From assembly GCF_902170785.1 (NCBI RefSeq), contig NZ_CABHYG010000004.1, forward strand, positions 62,001 through 126,000: 64,000 bases of DNA, in the 5' to 3' direction. The notes below the pieces were generated by a model. The model did not search any database. It worked only from the letters and a program-made list of their open reading frames with translations, and was not told the origin of the DNA. Shown one piece after another: positions 41,683-51,743 of the stretch (the first letter of the stretch is position 1; each line of letters starts with the position of its first letter). The DNA comes from Yersinia proxima (GTDB taxonomy: Bacteria > Pseudomonadota > Gammaproteobacteria > Enterobacterales > Enterobacteriaceae). The translations under genes were made by a program, and so were the position numbers.

Positions 41683-41928
41683 ATGAGTAAGCAAGAATCT
41701 ATTGAGAATAATCCCACATCTGATACTACGCCAGTCACCGAGTTCAGCACCTTATTTGCTTTGGTGAGTCGCCTTAGCGGTGCACTGGATAGCGCGATCA
41801 CCGGCAAAGATCGCAGTGTATTAGTCAATGAGCTTTCACAACTTTCTGTCAATAGTCTTCCTGAACAAGAAAAATCAGTGACGGCTGAAGCCCTGAAAAG
41901 AGCATTGGCAACACTAAAACGCGACTAG
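41683..41928 (+). CDS. Small conserved-looking protein of unknown function
   Basis: This 81-residue soluble protein starts MSKQESIENNPTSD. A polar disordered start is followed by helical segments (FSTLFALVSRLSGALDSAI, then EKSVTAEALKRALATLKRD). AGAGGAATTGTG gives a strong ribosome site. The general shape (short helical protein ending in a conserved-looking helix) recalls the YcgZ/YmgA/AriR connector proteins, but I cannot support that assignment. It stands alone between opgC and cvrA, directly behind an ERIC. Confidence 0.65.
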   Translation: MSKQESIENNPTSDTTPVTEFSTLFALVSRLSGALDSAITGKDRSVLVNELSQLSVNSLPEQEKSVTAEALKRALATLKRD

Positions 41929-42061
41929 TTTTCATCCAACGCTCACCCTTGATTCCCCGCTGGGCAATGAAAGGTGAGCGAACTGGCCATACCTCTCTAT
42001 CCTCTCCTATATACAACAGCTATAGCTTTGAGGTTAATGACAAAGTGTCTGTCATAGTGAA

Positions 42062-42150
42062 CGTAAAGACGCCGTAAACCCTTCCCTGACGCGGACGCTT
42101 TACTCTTCTACCTACTTTCACCTTGCAAGATCGAGTCCTTAGGGTTTGTC
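42062..42150. repeat. Dispersed intergenic repeat, short copy (89 bp, inverted)
   Basis: The reverse complement matches 34741-34853 over its length, except that the central hairpin-forming 24 bases are absent. It lies in the 340-bp gap between the 81-residue gene and cvrA, which holds nothing else I can identify. Confidence 0.8.
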
Positions 42151-42268
42151 AGCAGTCTGATAGTTTTATTTAACACATTGAATTAGGTCATCTCTTCCCA
42201 TCGACACCTCTAAATCTGTGTATAATATTTCGGCCTATCCGCTTTTTCACATCAGGAGATCTCCCACA

Positions 42269-43996
42269 TTGGACGCCATCACTATTAACAGCCTTTTTTT
42301 GATTGGCGCAGTGCTGGTGGGAGCCAGTATTTTACTGAGCTCACTCTCTTCACGATTGGGCATACCCATCTTGGTCATCTTTTTGGCCATTGGCATGTTG
42401 GCGGGCACCGATGGCATCGGTGGAATTGCCTTCGATAATTATCCTGTCGCGTATCTGGTCAGTAACCTGGCATTGGCCGTCATTCTGTTAGACGGCGGTA
42501 TGCGTACCCGAGCATCCTCCTTTCGCGTCGCATTGTGGCCTGCCCTGTCGCTGGCAACCATAGGTGTGTTGATCACTGCCGGCCTGACCGGTTTGGCAGC
42601 AGCCTGGTTGTTTGATTTAGATATTATTCAGGGCTTATTGATTGGTGCAATCATAGGTTCAACCGATGCAGCAGCCGTTTTCTCACTGTTAGGCGGCAAA
42701 GGCCTCAACGAGCGGGTCAGTGCCACTCTGGAGATAGAATCAGGCAGTAACGACCCGATGGCCGTATTTCTGACCATTACTTTGATTTCTATGATTTCCG
42801 CCGGTGAATCCAGCCTGAGCTGGATGTTTTTGGTGCATCTAATTCAGCAATTTGGTTTGGGGATTATCATCGGGTTGGGTGGAGGTGGTTTGCTGTTGTC
42901 GCTTATCAACCGGATAGAATTACCCAGCGGTTTATACCCATTACTGGCAGTCAGTGGCGGTATTTTGGTGTTTTCACTCACCACCGCGATGAATGGCAGC
43001 GGTATTTTGGCGGTCTATCTCTGTGGATTGATGCTTGGCAACCGCCCCATCCGCAACCGCGCGGGTATTTTACAGACCTTCGATGGGTTAGCGTGGCTCA
43101 GTCAAATTGGCATGTTCCTGGTGTTGGGGTTATTGCTCAATCCAAGCGAGTTGTTGCCGATTGCCATTCCGGCATTGATTCTCTCTTTGTGGATGATTCT
43201 ATTCGCCCGGCCACTGTCAGTGTTTATCGGCTTACTTCCCTTCCCCAGTTTTAATCTGCGCGAACGTATCTTTATTTCATGGGTCGGTTTACGCGGTGCT
43301 GTTCCGGTTATTCTGGCAGTATTCCCCATGATGGCCGGTATTCCCCATGCGAATTTATTCTTCAATGTCGCTTTTTTTGTTGTGCTGGTCTCACTGCTAT
43401 TACAAGGCACCAGTTTGTCATTTGCTGCGCGCAAAACAAAATTGGTAGTGCCACCTGCTCTCGCTCCAGTGGCGCGTATTGGTTTAGACATTGATAAGAA
43501 TAACCAGTGGGAACAGTTTATTTACCAACTCAGCTCCGATAAATGGTGTATCGGCGCAGCGTTGCGTGATTTAAAAATGCCGCAGGAAACCCGTATTGCG
43601 GCACTGTTTCGAGGTAAAGACTTATTACATCCCAACGGTAATACCCGCCTGAAAGAAGGCGACATTTTGTGCGTTATAGGTCAGGAACACCACCTGCCCA
43701 CATTAGGAAAACTATTTAGTCAGTCACCCAGTATCCAGTTGGATGAGCGCTTCTTTGGTGACTTTATTCTCGATGCAGATGCAAAACTTGACGATATCTC
43801 CCAGATTTATGGCCTTAATCTGGAACAGGGAATCGATAAGCAGCAAACTCTCGGTCAGTTCGTGCTCTATCTCTTCGGTGGTGAACCGGTTATTGGTGAC
43901 CAGATAGAGTGGGATGGACTGACGTGGACCATTGCCGAAATGGAATCTGACCGCGTGAGCCGGGTCGGGGTTAAAATAGTGACCGATAAGGCCTGA
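42269..43996 (+). CDS. cvrA: K+/H+ antiporter CvrA (NhaP2), TTG start
   Basis: CvrA is an inner-membrane CPA1 cation/proton antiporter for K+ and volume regulation. The membrane domain (about 12 spans, residues 1-390) contains [21 protein letters not shown] and [10 protein letters not shown], with ion-pathway aspartates. A TrkA-C regulatory domain ([24 protein letters not shown]) and a C-terminal CorC/HlyC-like domain follow. The start is TTG at 42269 ([10 protein letters not shown]), with AGGAGA nine bases upstream, giving 575 residues against 578 in E. coli. The ATG 17 codons earlier has no ribosome site and adds an unrelated tail. Confidence 0.94.
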   Translation: MDAITINSLFLIGAVLVGASILLSSLSSRLGIPILVIFLAIGMLAGTDGIGGIAFDNYPVAYLVSNLALAVILLDGGMRTRASSFRVALWPALSLATIGVLITAGLTGLAAAWLFDLDIIQGLLIGAIIGSTDAAAVFSLLGGKGLNERVSATLEIESGSNDPMAVFLTITLISMISAGESSLSWMFLVHLIQQFGLGIIIGLGGGGLLLSLINRIELPSGLYPLLAVSGGILVFSLTTAMNGSGILAVYLCGLMLGNRPIRNRAGILQTFDGLAWLSQIGMFLVLGLLLNPSELLPIAIPALILSLWMILFARPLSVFIGLLPFPSFNLRERIFISWVGLRGAVPVILAVFPMMAGIPHANLFFNVAFFVVLVSLLLQGTSLSFAARKTKLVVPPALAPVARIGLDIDKNNQWEQFIYQLSSDKWCIGAALRDLKMPQETRIAALFRGKDLLHPNGNTRLKEGDILCVIGQEHHLPTLGKLFSQSPSIQLDERFFGDFILDADAKLDDISQIYGLNLEQGIDKQQTLGQFVLYLFGGEPVIGDQIEWDGLTWTIAEMESDRVSRVGVKIVTDKA

Positions 43997-44024
43997 TAAT
44001 TACAGTATTCATTATTACCAGATG

Positions 44025-44063
44025 GGTGTGCTAACCAATATTTATTTACCCGATTAGCACACC
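44025..44063. terminator. Stem-loop between cvrA and the convergent EamA gene
   Basis: GGTGTGCTAA and TTAGCACACC pair perfectly over a 19-base loop. There is no clear T-tract on either strand, so termination activity is uncertain. Confidence 0.45.
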
Positions 44064-44100
44064 ACTATTACCACCCAGATATCTGGTACAACCACAATAT

Positions 44101-45066
44101 CTAACTTCTGCCCTGCTTAATTCTGTTAACTAACACAATACCCACACATACCAACACCAGTGCAATAGCATTTTTCCATTCCAAAATACTTTCATTCAGG
44201 AAAATAGCCGATAACACCGCGCCAGAAACCGGGATAAGGAAATTGAATGGGGCCACCATGCCGACCCGATTATATTTAAGCAGTAAACTCCAAAGTGCAA
44301 AAGCTGCCGACGATAACAGCACCAGATAGGCCAGTAGTAATAAAGCCTGCCAACCAAAATCACTCAAATGTCCGCCAAACAGATAACCGCCCAGCGTTAA
44401 AACCAGACCACCAATGGCTAACTGATAGCCGGTCATTACAGTGGTATCCATGGTTTGCGAAATACGTTTACCATAAATACTGGCGGCAGATAGGATGAAA
44501 GCGGCCAACACAACACAGCCCTCTCCCATCAGGGAAAAATTGAAGTCCATCAAGTCTGAGCCAAAATTGACCACCATGACACCGGCAAACCCCAAAGCAC
44601 ATCCAATGATTTTATTGAAAGTCAGTCGGTCATTTTTATAAATATAATGCGCCAACAGGACACTGAAAAATGTACCGGTCGCATTCATGATGGAGCCTTT
44701 AACACCAGTGGTGTATGCCAGGCCAATATAGAAAAAGACGTACTGCAATGTTGTCTGTGTAAGTCCTAAAATAGCAATTTGCTTATATTGGCCCTTCTTA
44801 AGGCGACCAATAGCCTTACCGCTGGCTACAGCAAAAAGTAGTAATACCAAACCTGCCAATAAAAAACGATACCCGGCAAACACCATTTTGCTCGGAATAT
44901 CATCAGCTGCAATATGGAACAGTGCATAGCCATTTTTTATGGCGGGATAGGCACTGCCCCAGAGCAGGCAACAAAACGTTGCGACGAGGAAAACAAATTT
45001 TTTATTAGTAAACAGCGGAGGACTCCGGTCCACGTCAACATCCTTTTTAGAGAAGAAATGAAACAT
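44101..45066 (-). CDS. EamA/DMT family transporter
   Basis: This 321-residue inner-membrane protein has ten predicted spans in two EamA repeats (LLWGSAYPAIKNGYALF near residue 35; AFILSAASIYGKRISQ and PVSGAVLSAIFLNESI in the second half). It probably exports a small metabolite, perhaps an amino acid or its derivative. The substrate is unknown. It is divergent from yenI and shares a 266-bp promoter region with it. Confidence 0.88.
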   Translation of the reverse strand: MFHFFSKKDVDVDRSPPLFTNKKFVFLVATFCCLLWGSAYPAIKNGYALFHIAADDIPSKMVFAGYRFLLAGLVLLLFAVASGKAIGRLKKGQYKQIAILGLTQTTLQYVFFYIGLAYTTGVKGSIMNATGTFFSVLLAHYIYKNDRLTFNKIIGCALGFAGVMVVNFGSDLMDFNFSLMGEGCVVLAAFILSAASIYGKRISQTMDTTVMTGYQLAIGGLVLTLGGYLFGGHLSDFGWQALLLLAYLVLLSSAAFALWSLLLKYNRVGMVAPFNFLIPVSGAVLSAIFLNESILEWKNAIALVLVCVGIVLVNRIKQGRS

Positions 45067-45191
45067 TGTTTCGTTATAACCATTTATTGTATAAAAATCC
45101 TGTTTAATGTCACTTTTCTCCTAAAAAGATCCCGACAATTCTATTGCCTCGCACCTATAGCTTATCGTGATCCAAAAATCTTTAAACACGA

Positions 45192-45225
45192 CCCTCTGTT
45201 TGTATAATAAACGTACAATACAGGG
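45192..45225. promoter_or_regulatory. Dyad and -10 element upstream of yenI
   Basis: CCCTCTGTTTGTA and TACAATACAGGG form an imperfect inverted repeat around TATAAT (45203-45208), about 108 bp before the yenI start. It could be a regulated yenI promoter. No good -35 is seen, and the dyad does not match the 20-bp dyads near yenR. Confidence 0.35.
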
Positions 45226-45332
45226 AGAGTGGGTATGTTATTACTCCACTCACTAAGTCTCGTTCAATGTTTGCACTCATAGATAGAGATCGTGTACGAT
45301 GTTGTTTTAATTAAATAACTTTGGTTTTTATT

Positions 45333-45983
45333 ATGTTAAAACTCTTTAACGTAAATTTTAATAATATGCCTGAAAGGAAGTTAGATGAGATCTTCTCACT
45401 TAGAAAAATAACATTTAAAGATCGACTGGACTGGAAAGTAACCTGCATTGATGGCAAAGAAAGCGACCAATATGATGATGAGAACACTAATTATATATTA
45501 GGAACAATAGACGATACTATTGTTTGCAGTGTTCGATTTATTGATATGAAATATCCAACCATGATTACAGGACCATTCGCACCTTACTTTTCTGATGTGA
45601 ACTTACCTATTGATGGTTTTATTGAATCCAGCCGATTCTTTGTTGAAAAAACATTAGCAAGAGATCTGGTAGGCAATAACAGCTCCCTCAGTACAATACT
45701 GTTTCTTGCTATGGTGAATTACGCCAGAGATCGTGGGCATAAAGGGATACTCACGGTAGTCAGCCGAGGAATGTTTATACTACTGAAACGCTCGGGTTGG
45801 AATATTACGGTATTGAACCAAGGTGAGTCAGAGAAAAATGAAGTTATTTATCTTTTACACCTGGGTATTGATAATAATAGTCAACAACAACTGATAAATA
45901 TAATATTAAAAATACATCAGGTTGAACCAACTACTCTCGAAACCTGGCCAATGATTGTCCCTGGTATTATTAAACAGGTTTAA
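45333..45983 (+). CDS. yenI: Acyl-homoserine-lactone synthase YenI
   Basis: YenI is a LuxI-family synthase that makes N-acyl-homoserine lactones from S-adenosylmethionine and acyl-ACP; the Y. enterocolitica enzyme mainly gives C6 and 3-oxo-C6 signals. The product has 216 residues from the ATG of MLKLFNVNF. The conserved Arg, Phe and Trp in [13 protein letters not shown], the acidic [10 protein letters not shown], the SVRF arginine and the [11 protein letters not shown] glutamate/arginine are all present. It is convergent with yenR and overlaps its 3' end by 14 bp. No strong ribosome site is visible, which leaves room for post-transcriptional control. Confidence 0.97.
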   Translation: MLKLFNVNFNNMPERKLDEIFSLRKITFKDRLDWKVTCIDGKESDQYDDENTNYILGTIDDTIVCSVRFIDMKYPTMITGPFAPYFSDVNLPIDGFIESSRFFVEKTLARDLVGNNSSLSTILFLAMVNYARDRGHKGILTVVSRGMFILLKRSGWNITVLNQGESEKNEVIYLLHLGIDNNSQQQLINIILKIHQVEPTTLETWPMIVPGIIKQV

Positions 45984-46707
45984 TTAATTTCAATTCTATG
46001 CCAAGCCTTATTGCATGCTTGGCATTTAAAACGCCCAACTTTCTAACAACATTGCCAATATGGAATTTAACTGTACTTCTTTTTATTCCCAATATAATTG
46101 AAATTTCGGCATAGGTTTTACCGACACTGGCCCAGTATAGAATTTCATTTTCCCTTGGCGAGAATATGTATCGTTGTTCTATCTGTATGTTCCGATTATC
46201 ATTCTTATCATTGTTACTCTGGTAAAGACCTAACATCTTTTCATGTGTGAAGATAAGTAACATTTGAATTTTTTCTTTATTTATTTCAATGCGTTCATCA
46301 AAAGAGATGCTGTCGTCGCTTACATTGGAAATATTTAACGTTGCCATATTATTACTATTATCATGGAGCACAAAAGTGTAACCATTAACAATATTATATT
46401 CTCTGGCCAACTTAAATACTGCAGAGTCCGTTGATTTTTTATTGATGACAGAGTTATCGTCCCAGGAAAAGGGGGCAACTTTGTCTTTCGCCGTCAAAAT
46501 AACAGGATCAATAAGATGATAACTGTTCTTTTTATATTTTTTTACCCACTCTAATGGGTAATTAGAAATGATTGTGGGATGCAGAGGGGTTTTCTTATTC
46601 ATGACTAAATAAGAATAACGAAGATCACCATAGGCCTTTATTCTGCGTTGAATATAGTTCTTTATGTCTTCATTAATACTTTCGTTATCAAAATAGTCAA
46701 TTATCAT
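45970..46707 (-). CDS. yenR: LuxR-family AHL receptor YenR
   Basis: YenR is an autoinducer-binding transcription factor. It belongs to the subclass that binds DNA without the signal and is released by AHL. The 245-residue protein has an N-terminal ligand domain (about 10-165; [20 protein letters not shown]) and a C-terminal LuxR helix-turn-helix ([22 protein letters not shown]...[17 protein letters not shown]). The tail-to-tail overlap with yenI is typical for this family. Two 20-bp dyads lie 128-173 bp upstream of its start codon, pointing away from it. Confidence 0.96.
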   Translation of the reverse strand: MIIDYFDNESINEDIKNYIQRRIKAYGDLRYSYLVMNKKTPLHPTIISNYPLEWVKKYKKNSYHLIDPVILTAKDKVAPFSWDDNSVINKKSTDSAVFKLAREYNIVNGYTFVLHDNSNNMATLNISNVSDDSISFDERIEINKEKIQMLLIFTHEKMLGLYQSNNDKNDNRNIQIEQRYIFSPRENEILYWASVGKTYAEISIILGIKRSTVKFHIGNVVRKLGVLNAKHAIRLGIELKLIKPV

Positions 46708-46834
46708 AATAGGCCAATTCTACTCTATGTATAATATAACAATACAATTTTATCGCATTGTTTTCAATAGAAAATGCGGTATAACATACCCTCACAAACA
46801 TTTCTTATATAAAATTGATGCCCGATAACAGAAA

Positions 46835-46854
46835 ACCTAGACCAAAGTATAGTT
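46835..46854. promoter_or_regulatory. lux-box-like dyad 1 (candidate YenR site)
   Basis: ACCTAGACCAAAGTATAGTT is an imperfect 20-bp dyad with outer arms AACTAT/ATAGTT-like. It is identical to the second dyad, 25 bp away, at 15 of 20 positions. The size and symmetry are as expected for LuxR-family operators. YenR as the ligand is inferred. Confidence 0.55.
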
Positions 46855-46859
46855 TAGAT

Positions 46860-46879
46860 AACTAGACCTAAGGCTAGCT
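46860..46879. promoter_or_regulatory. lux-box-like dyad 2 (candidate YenR site)
   Basis: AACTAGACCTAAGGCTAGCT is a 20-bp dyad with CTAG at both ends of the symmetric core (12 of 16 positions symmetric). It lies directly upstream of TATTATTATA (46879-46888), a likely -10. This places it in the -35 region of a rightward promoter, the usual position for activation by a LuxR-type protein. Confidence 0.6.
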
Positions 46880-47000
46880 ATTATTATACCCCTATGTTAA
46901 TTAAACTGTTTTTGCTTTATAGAATTCGTTTTAAATATACAAGAGCTAGTATCTTAGCGCAGTAGCGTCAAGAAAGTTAGTCTACAAAGAATATATTTTC

Positions 47001-47399
47001 GCCAACACCAGGGCACTTCTCACCGTTCATCAAGAACAATTCCACCCTGCCATCTGGATGGCTTTACATTCAGATGGCTATCAATCCCGTGCATAGTTCC
47101 ATCACCTTCGTATTACCCTATCTGATTCTTATGGCTTGCAAGTCACCTTGTTGGACAACTTAGGCAACTCTAACGATATGAACACAACTTGATTCTGGCC
47201 TTGCTGCTCTAATGCCAATTACCCCACTTCACCACTTATAAAGAACATGAATTTCAATAAAAGCATAAAAAATATTCTTTAAAGACATATAAACATTAAA
47301 CATATTAATGTAATTTTGATAAACTTGACTTAAGTCATGTCAGTAACCTAAATTAATCGTATGATAAATAAACGGTTATAATGTTTCCCTGGTGTTGGC
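47001..47399. repeat. 13-bp inverted repeats 399 bp apart
   Basis: GCCAACACCAGGG at 47001-47013 recurs as its exact reverse complement at 47387-47399. The right copy lies just before the strong terminator. The pair could be the remains of a small mobile element or a long-range stem in the proposed RNA. No transposase is recognisable between them. Confidence 0.6.
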
Positions 47400-47410
47400 C
47401 GAATTGGCAT

Positions 47411-47444
47411 CCCTTACCAAATGAGATTGGTAAGGGTTTTTTTT
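47411..47444 (+). terminator. Strong terminator without an annotated upstream gene
   Basis: A perfect 10-bp stem (CCCTTACCAA/TTGGTAAGGG) with a six-base loop runs into eight T's. The nearest upstream plus-strand gene is yenI, 1.4 kb away and separated by the opposing yenR. Confidence 0.93.
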
Positions 47445-47619
47445 GCCTGATATGTGGGCCTGGCCCTGGTTTTCCAGGATAACTGCTGCTCCACTCGCGG
47501 TGAGGTGAGGTAAAAGTACTTATCTAAAATAGGGTTATTATCTAACCCAACTAATATGTCAAAATGCTCCATTAACTGAGCAGAATTCATATTATCGGCC
47601 TAAAAAGGAATAAGGAATC

Positions 47620-48210
47620 GTGACCACTGCAGATATCAAGCCACAATCGCTCACCAAAAGCCGTGTTTTAGCTGCCGCAAGAACCTGTTTTGCTAAAGAT
47701 GGTTTCCACGGCGCATCAATGAAAAGTATCTGTAAAGCCTGCGATATGAGTCCCGGCACCCTTTATCACCATTTCCCCAGTAAAGAAGCCTTAATTCAAG
47801 AAATCATCCTGGAAGATCAGAGCCGAGCCTTTGCGCGCTTCGCAGAGGAGACATTAGGCGATAATATTGTCCAGAAAACTATCGACAATATGATTGCAGT
47901 GTTAGAAGAGGATCGTACCCAACGTTCATTGGTGTTGGAAATTATGGCTGAAGGAATGCGCAACCCCGTGGTCGCCGCTATGTTACATCGCAAATACGAC
48001 GCCATTATCGAGTTGATAATATCCCATCTGAAAATCAGCCAGCAACAAAGCATTATCGGCCCAGATGTCGATTTGAACGCGGCCTCCGGATTACTGTTAT
48101 CACTGACTTACGGCATACTCGCAGATACCAATCTGAGTACAAATACCACACCAGAGCAACTGAGAACAACGCTCACAGCAATGATGAATGGTCTGCTGAA
48201 TATCAAATAA
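47620..48210 (+). CDS. uidR: TetR-family repressor UidR (GTG start)
   Basis: UidR represses the glucuronide operon and is released by glucuronides. The 196-residue protein has an N-terminal TetR helix-turn-helix (RVLAAARTCFAKDGFHGASMKSICKACDMSPGTLYHHF, about residues 15-52), followed by the ligand domain with the EIMAEGMRNPVVAAML block shared with E. coli UidR. The start is GTG at 47620, with two overlapping AAGGA sites upstream. It is colinear with uidABC. Confidence 0.92.
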   Translation: MTTADIKPQSLTKSRVLAAARTCFAKDGFHGASMKSICKACDMSPGTLYHHFPSKEALIQEIILEDQSRAFARFAEETLGDNIVQKTIDNMIAVLEEDRTQRSLVLEIMAEGMRNPVVAAMLHRKYDAIIELIISHLKISQQQSIIGPDVDLNAASGLLLSLTYGILADTNLSTNTTPEQLRTTLTAMMNGLLNIK

Positions 48211-48264
48211 TTCAATTTGTTAGGTGCTAATTTCAGTATCTTTTTTTTACGAACACAACTAGAA

Positions 48265-48274
48265 CGAACGTTCG
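48265..48274. promoter_or_regulatory. Palindrome, possible UidR operator
   Basis: CGAACGTTCG is a perfect 10-bp palindrome in the uidR-uidA gap, of the kind often bound by TetR-family repressors. Its location 234 bp before uidA makes UidR the obvious candidate, but this is inferred. Confidence 0.45.
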
Positions 48275-48421
48275 ATTGGGTATTTTGCATTCAATGTCAA
48301 CCTACGTATTTCACGGTCGTGACCTGTCGCGTCTTTCCGGTGATTGAGAATTAACTTTTATGATCCACACAGCACTCTGAGACTGACCCGTTATCGCTCC
48401 TACCCGCTGCATGATATTTGT

Positions 48422-48453
48422 TAAACCAATTAGACCAATTTGGTTTACCTGAT
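48422..48453. promoter_or_regulatory. Second UxuR/ExuR-like site
   Basis: TAAACCAA and TTGGTTTA form an inverted repeat over 26 bp. AATTTGGTTTACCTGAT (48437-48453) matches the UxuR/ExuR-type core TTGGTATACC at 9 of 10 positions. It lies immediately upstream of the stronger palindrome. Confidence 0.5.
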
Positions 48454-48477
48454 GACAAATTGGTTAACCAGTTTGTC
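48454..48477. promoter_or_regulatory. UxuR/ExuR-type operator at the uidA promoter
   Basis: A 24-bp palindrome, symmetric at 22 positions, contains AAATTGGTTAACCAGTTT. As recalled, the UxuR/ExuR consensus is AAATTGGTATACCAATTT. It ends 30 bp before the uidA start. E. coli uidA is known to be controlled by UxuR as well as UidR, so hexuronate and glucuronide signals probably meet here. Confidence 0.72.
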
Positions 48478-48504
48478 ATTTCATCAACGGAACGGAGTAA
48501 ATAA

Positions 48505-50313
<1,809 letters not shown>

Positions 50314-50319
50314 TATAAA

Positions 50320-51717
50320 ATGAAGAATAGCCTCACATGGAAAAACATTGTGGGCTATGGTTTAGGCGATGTTGCTAACAACTTCGCCTTTGCTATGGGC
50401 GCTATGTTTTTATTAAATTACTATACCGATACTGCGGGAATTAATGCCGCAGTAGCGGGAACTATGTTATTACTTGTCAGGGTGTTTGATGCTGTTGCTG
50501 ATGTGATTGTTGGCCGTGTTGTCGACAGTACCCAAACTCGTTGGGGTAAATTCCGCCCCTTCATTTTATTTGGTGCAGTCCCACTGATGACATTCAGCGT
50601 TTTGGTTTTCTCAGTTCCATCATTCCTTAATGATAGCTATAAAATATTCTATATTTATTTAACTTATATGGGGTTGGGTGTCGCTTATTCCTTGGTGAAT
50701 ATTCCCTACGGTTCATTATCAACAGCCATGACGCAACACCCTGAGGAACGTGCGAAATTAGGTGCCGCCCGTACTATCATGGCCTCATTAACCTATACGC
50801 TACTGGCATTTGTCATTGCTCCGGCAATTAATGATACCAGTGGCCATCATCAGGCAACTTACACAACTTATACTATTGGTTTGGCCATCGTTGGCGTAGC
50901 GTTATATTGGATCTGTTTTGCTTCCACCCAGGAAAACATTACTCGGGTAGTCAAGCAGCCCTCAATGAAACTCAGTATGAAGACGGTGAAAAGCAACAAA
51001 CCACTATTAATCCTTTGTATCGTGGCTATTTTCACCCTGACAGGTACATTCTCATTAAGCGCTGCTGGCCTGTATTATGTGCGTTATATCCTCAATGACA
51101 TGAGCTATTTCAGTACACTGATTTTTATTCAAACCTTCCTCGGTGCTATTTTAGCAGCCCCGCTGGTTCCCAAAATGGTGAAAAGCTACGGCAAGAAAAC
51201 GACTTTTATTATTGGTACTATTATAGCTTCCGTCAGTTATCTTATTTTGTTCTTTTTCCTCGACAAATCTGTCTATACCGCATTCGCTCTGTTTGCCTGT
51301 GCATCATTCGGGGCCAGCCTATGCATGACTGTCATGTGGGCGCTCGAAGCAGATACCGTAGAATATGGCGAATATAAAACCGGCATCCGAATAGAAGGGT
51401 TAACTTATTCACTATTTTCATTCACCCGCAAATGCGGTCAGGCGCTGGGTGGTTCACTACCGGCATTTATTCTGGTTGCCTCCGGTTACGTTTCAAATCA
51501 AGTACAAACACCTGAAACGATTACTGGAATAAAACTGGCGGTAGCCATAGTTCCTGCGTTATGTATGTTTCTGGCCTTTTTAGGAATGTGTTTATATCCA
51601 CTCACAGAAAGACGTTATCAAGAAATTGTCAGTGAAATAAATAAACGCAAAGCTAATAGCGAAGAATTCCTGGATTCCTTACATGAGATAAATATCTACC
51701 GTAAAAAAACCGAATAA
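50320..51717 (+). CDS. uidB: Glucuronide transporter UidB (GusB)
   Basis: UidB is a GPH-family (MelB/XylP-like) inner-membrane symporter for glucuronides. The 465-residue protein has 12 predicted spans. Family marks are SLTWKNIVGYGLGDVANNFAF at the start, RPFILFGAVPL, and the EYGEYKTGIRIEGLTYSLFSFTRKCGQALGG block. It begins seven bases after the uidA stop, so it is in the same operon. Confidence 0.94.
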   Translation: MKNSLTWKNIVGYGLGDVANNFAFAMGAMFLLNYYTDTAGINAAVAGTMLLLVRVFDAVADVIVGRVVDSTQTRWGKFRPFILFGAVPLMTFSVLVFSVPSFLNDSYKIFYIYLTYMGLGVAYSLVNIPYGSLSTAMTQHPEERAKLGAARTIMASLTYTLLAFVIAPAINDTSGHHQATYTTYTIGLAIVGVALYWICFASTQENITRVVKQPSMKLSMKTVKSNKPLLILCIVAIFTLTGTFSLSAAGLYYVRYILNDMSYFSTLIFIQTFLGAILAAPLVPKMVKSYGKKTTFIIGTIIASVSYLILFFFLDKSVYTAFALFACASFGASLCMTVMWALEADTVEYGEYKTGIRIEGLTYSLFSFTRKCGQALGGSLPAFILVASGYVSNQVQTPETITGIKLAVAIVPALCMFLAFLGMCLYPLTERRYQEIVSEINKRKANSEEFLDSLHEINIYRKKTE

Positions 51718-51743
51718 CACTCTATTTTGGATAATAAATACCA

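Larger units (their letters stand above)
46893..47444 (+). ncRNA. Candidate rightward non-coding transcript (YenS-like)
   Basis: A promoter-like -10 behind two lux-box dyads, followed by a strong terminator with no gene on that strand in between, implies a transcript of up to about 550 nt. A shorter form from a second promoter near 47325-47382 is also possible (TTGACT, TATAAT). Y. enterocolitica is reported to have a YenR-activated small RNA, YenS, that represses yenI, and this locus is a natural candidate. TTAATTAAA at 46900 could pair with the yenI leader over nine bases, which is weak evidence. The ends are estimates. Confidence 0.45.

Noticed and set aside
41433-41852. Minus-strand reading of 139 codons over the ERIC and the 81-residue gene
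   Set aside because: It contains the recurring translation of an ERIC in reverse (LPPSCNSNYLGY), seen also at 15867-16103 and 58194-58448. It is an artefact of the repeat.
47326-47337. Perfect palindrome TGACTTAAGTCA as a regulator site
   Set aside because: It is short, A/T-rich and isolated, and overlaps a possible -35 (TTGACT). There is not enough to name an operator.
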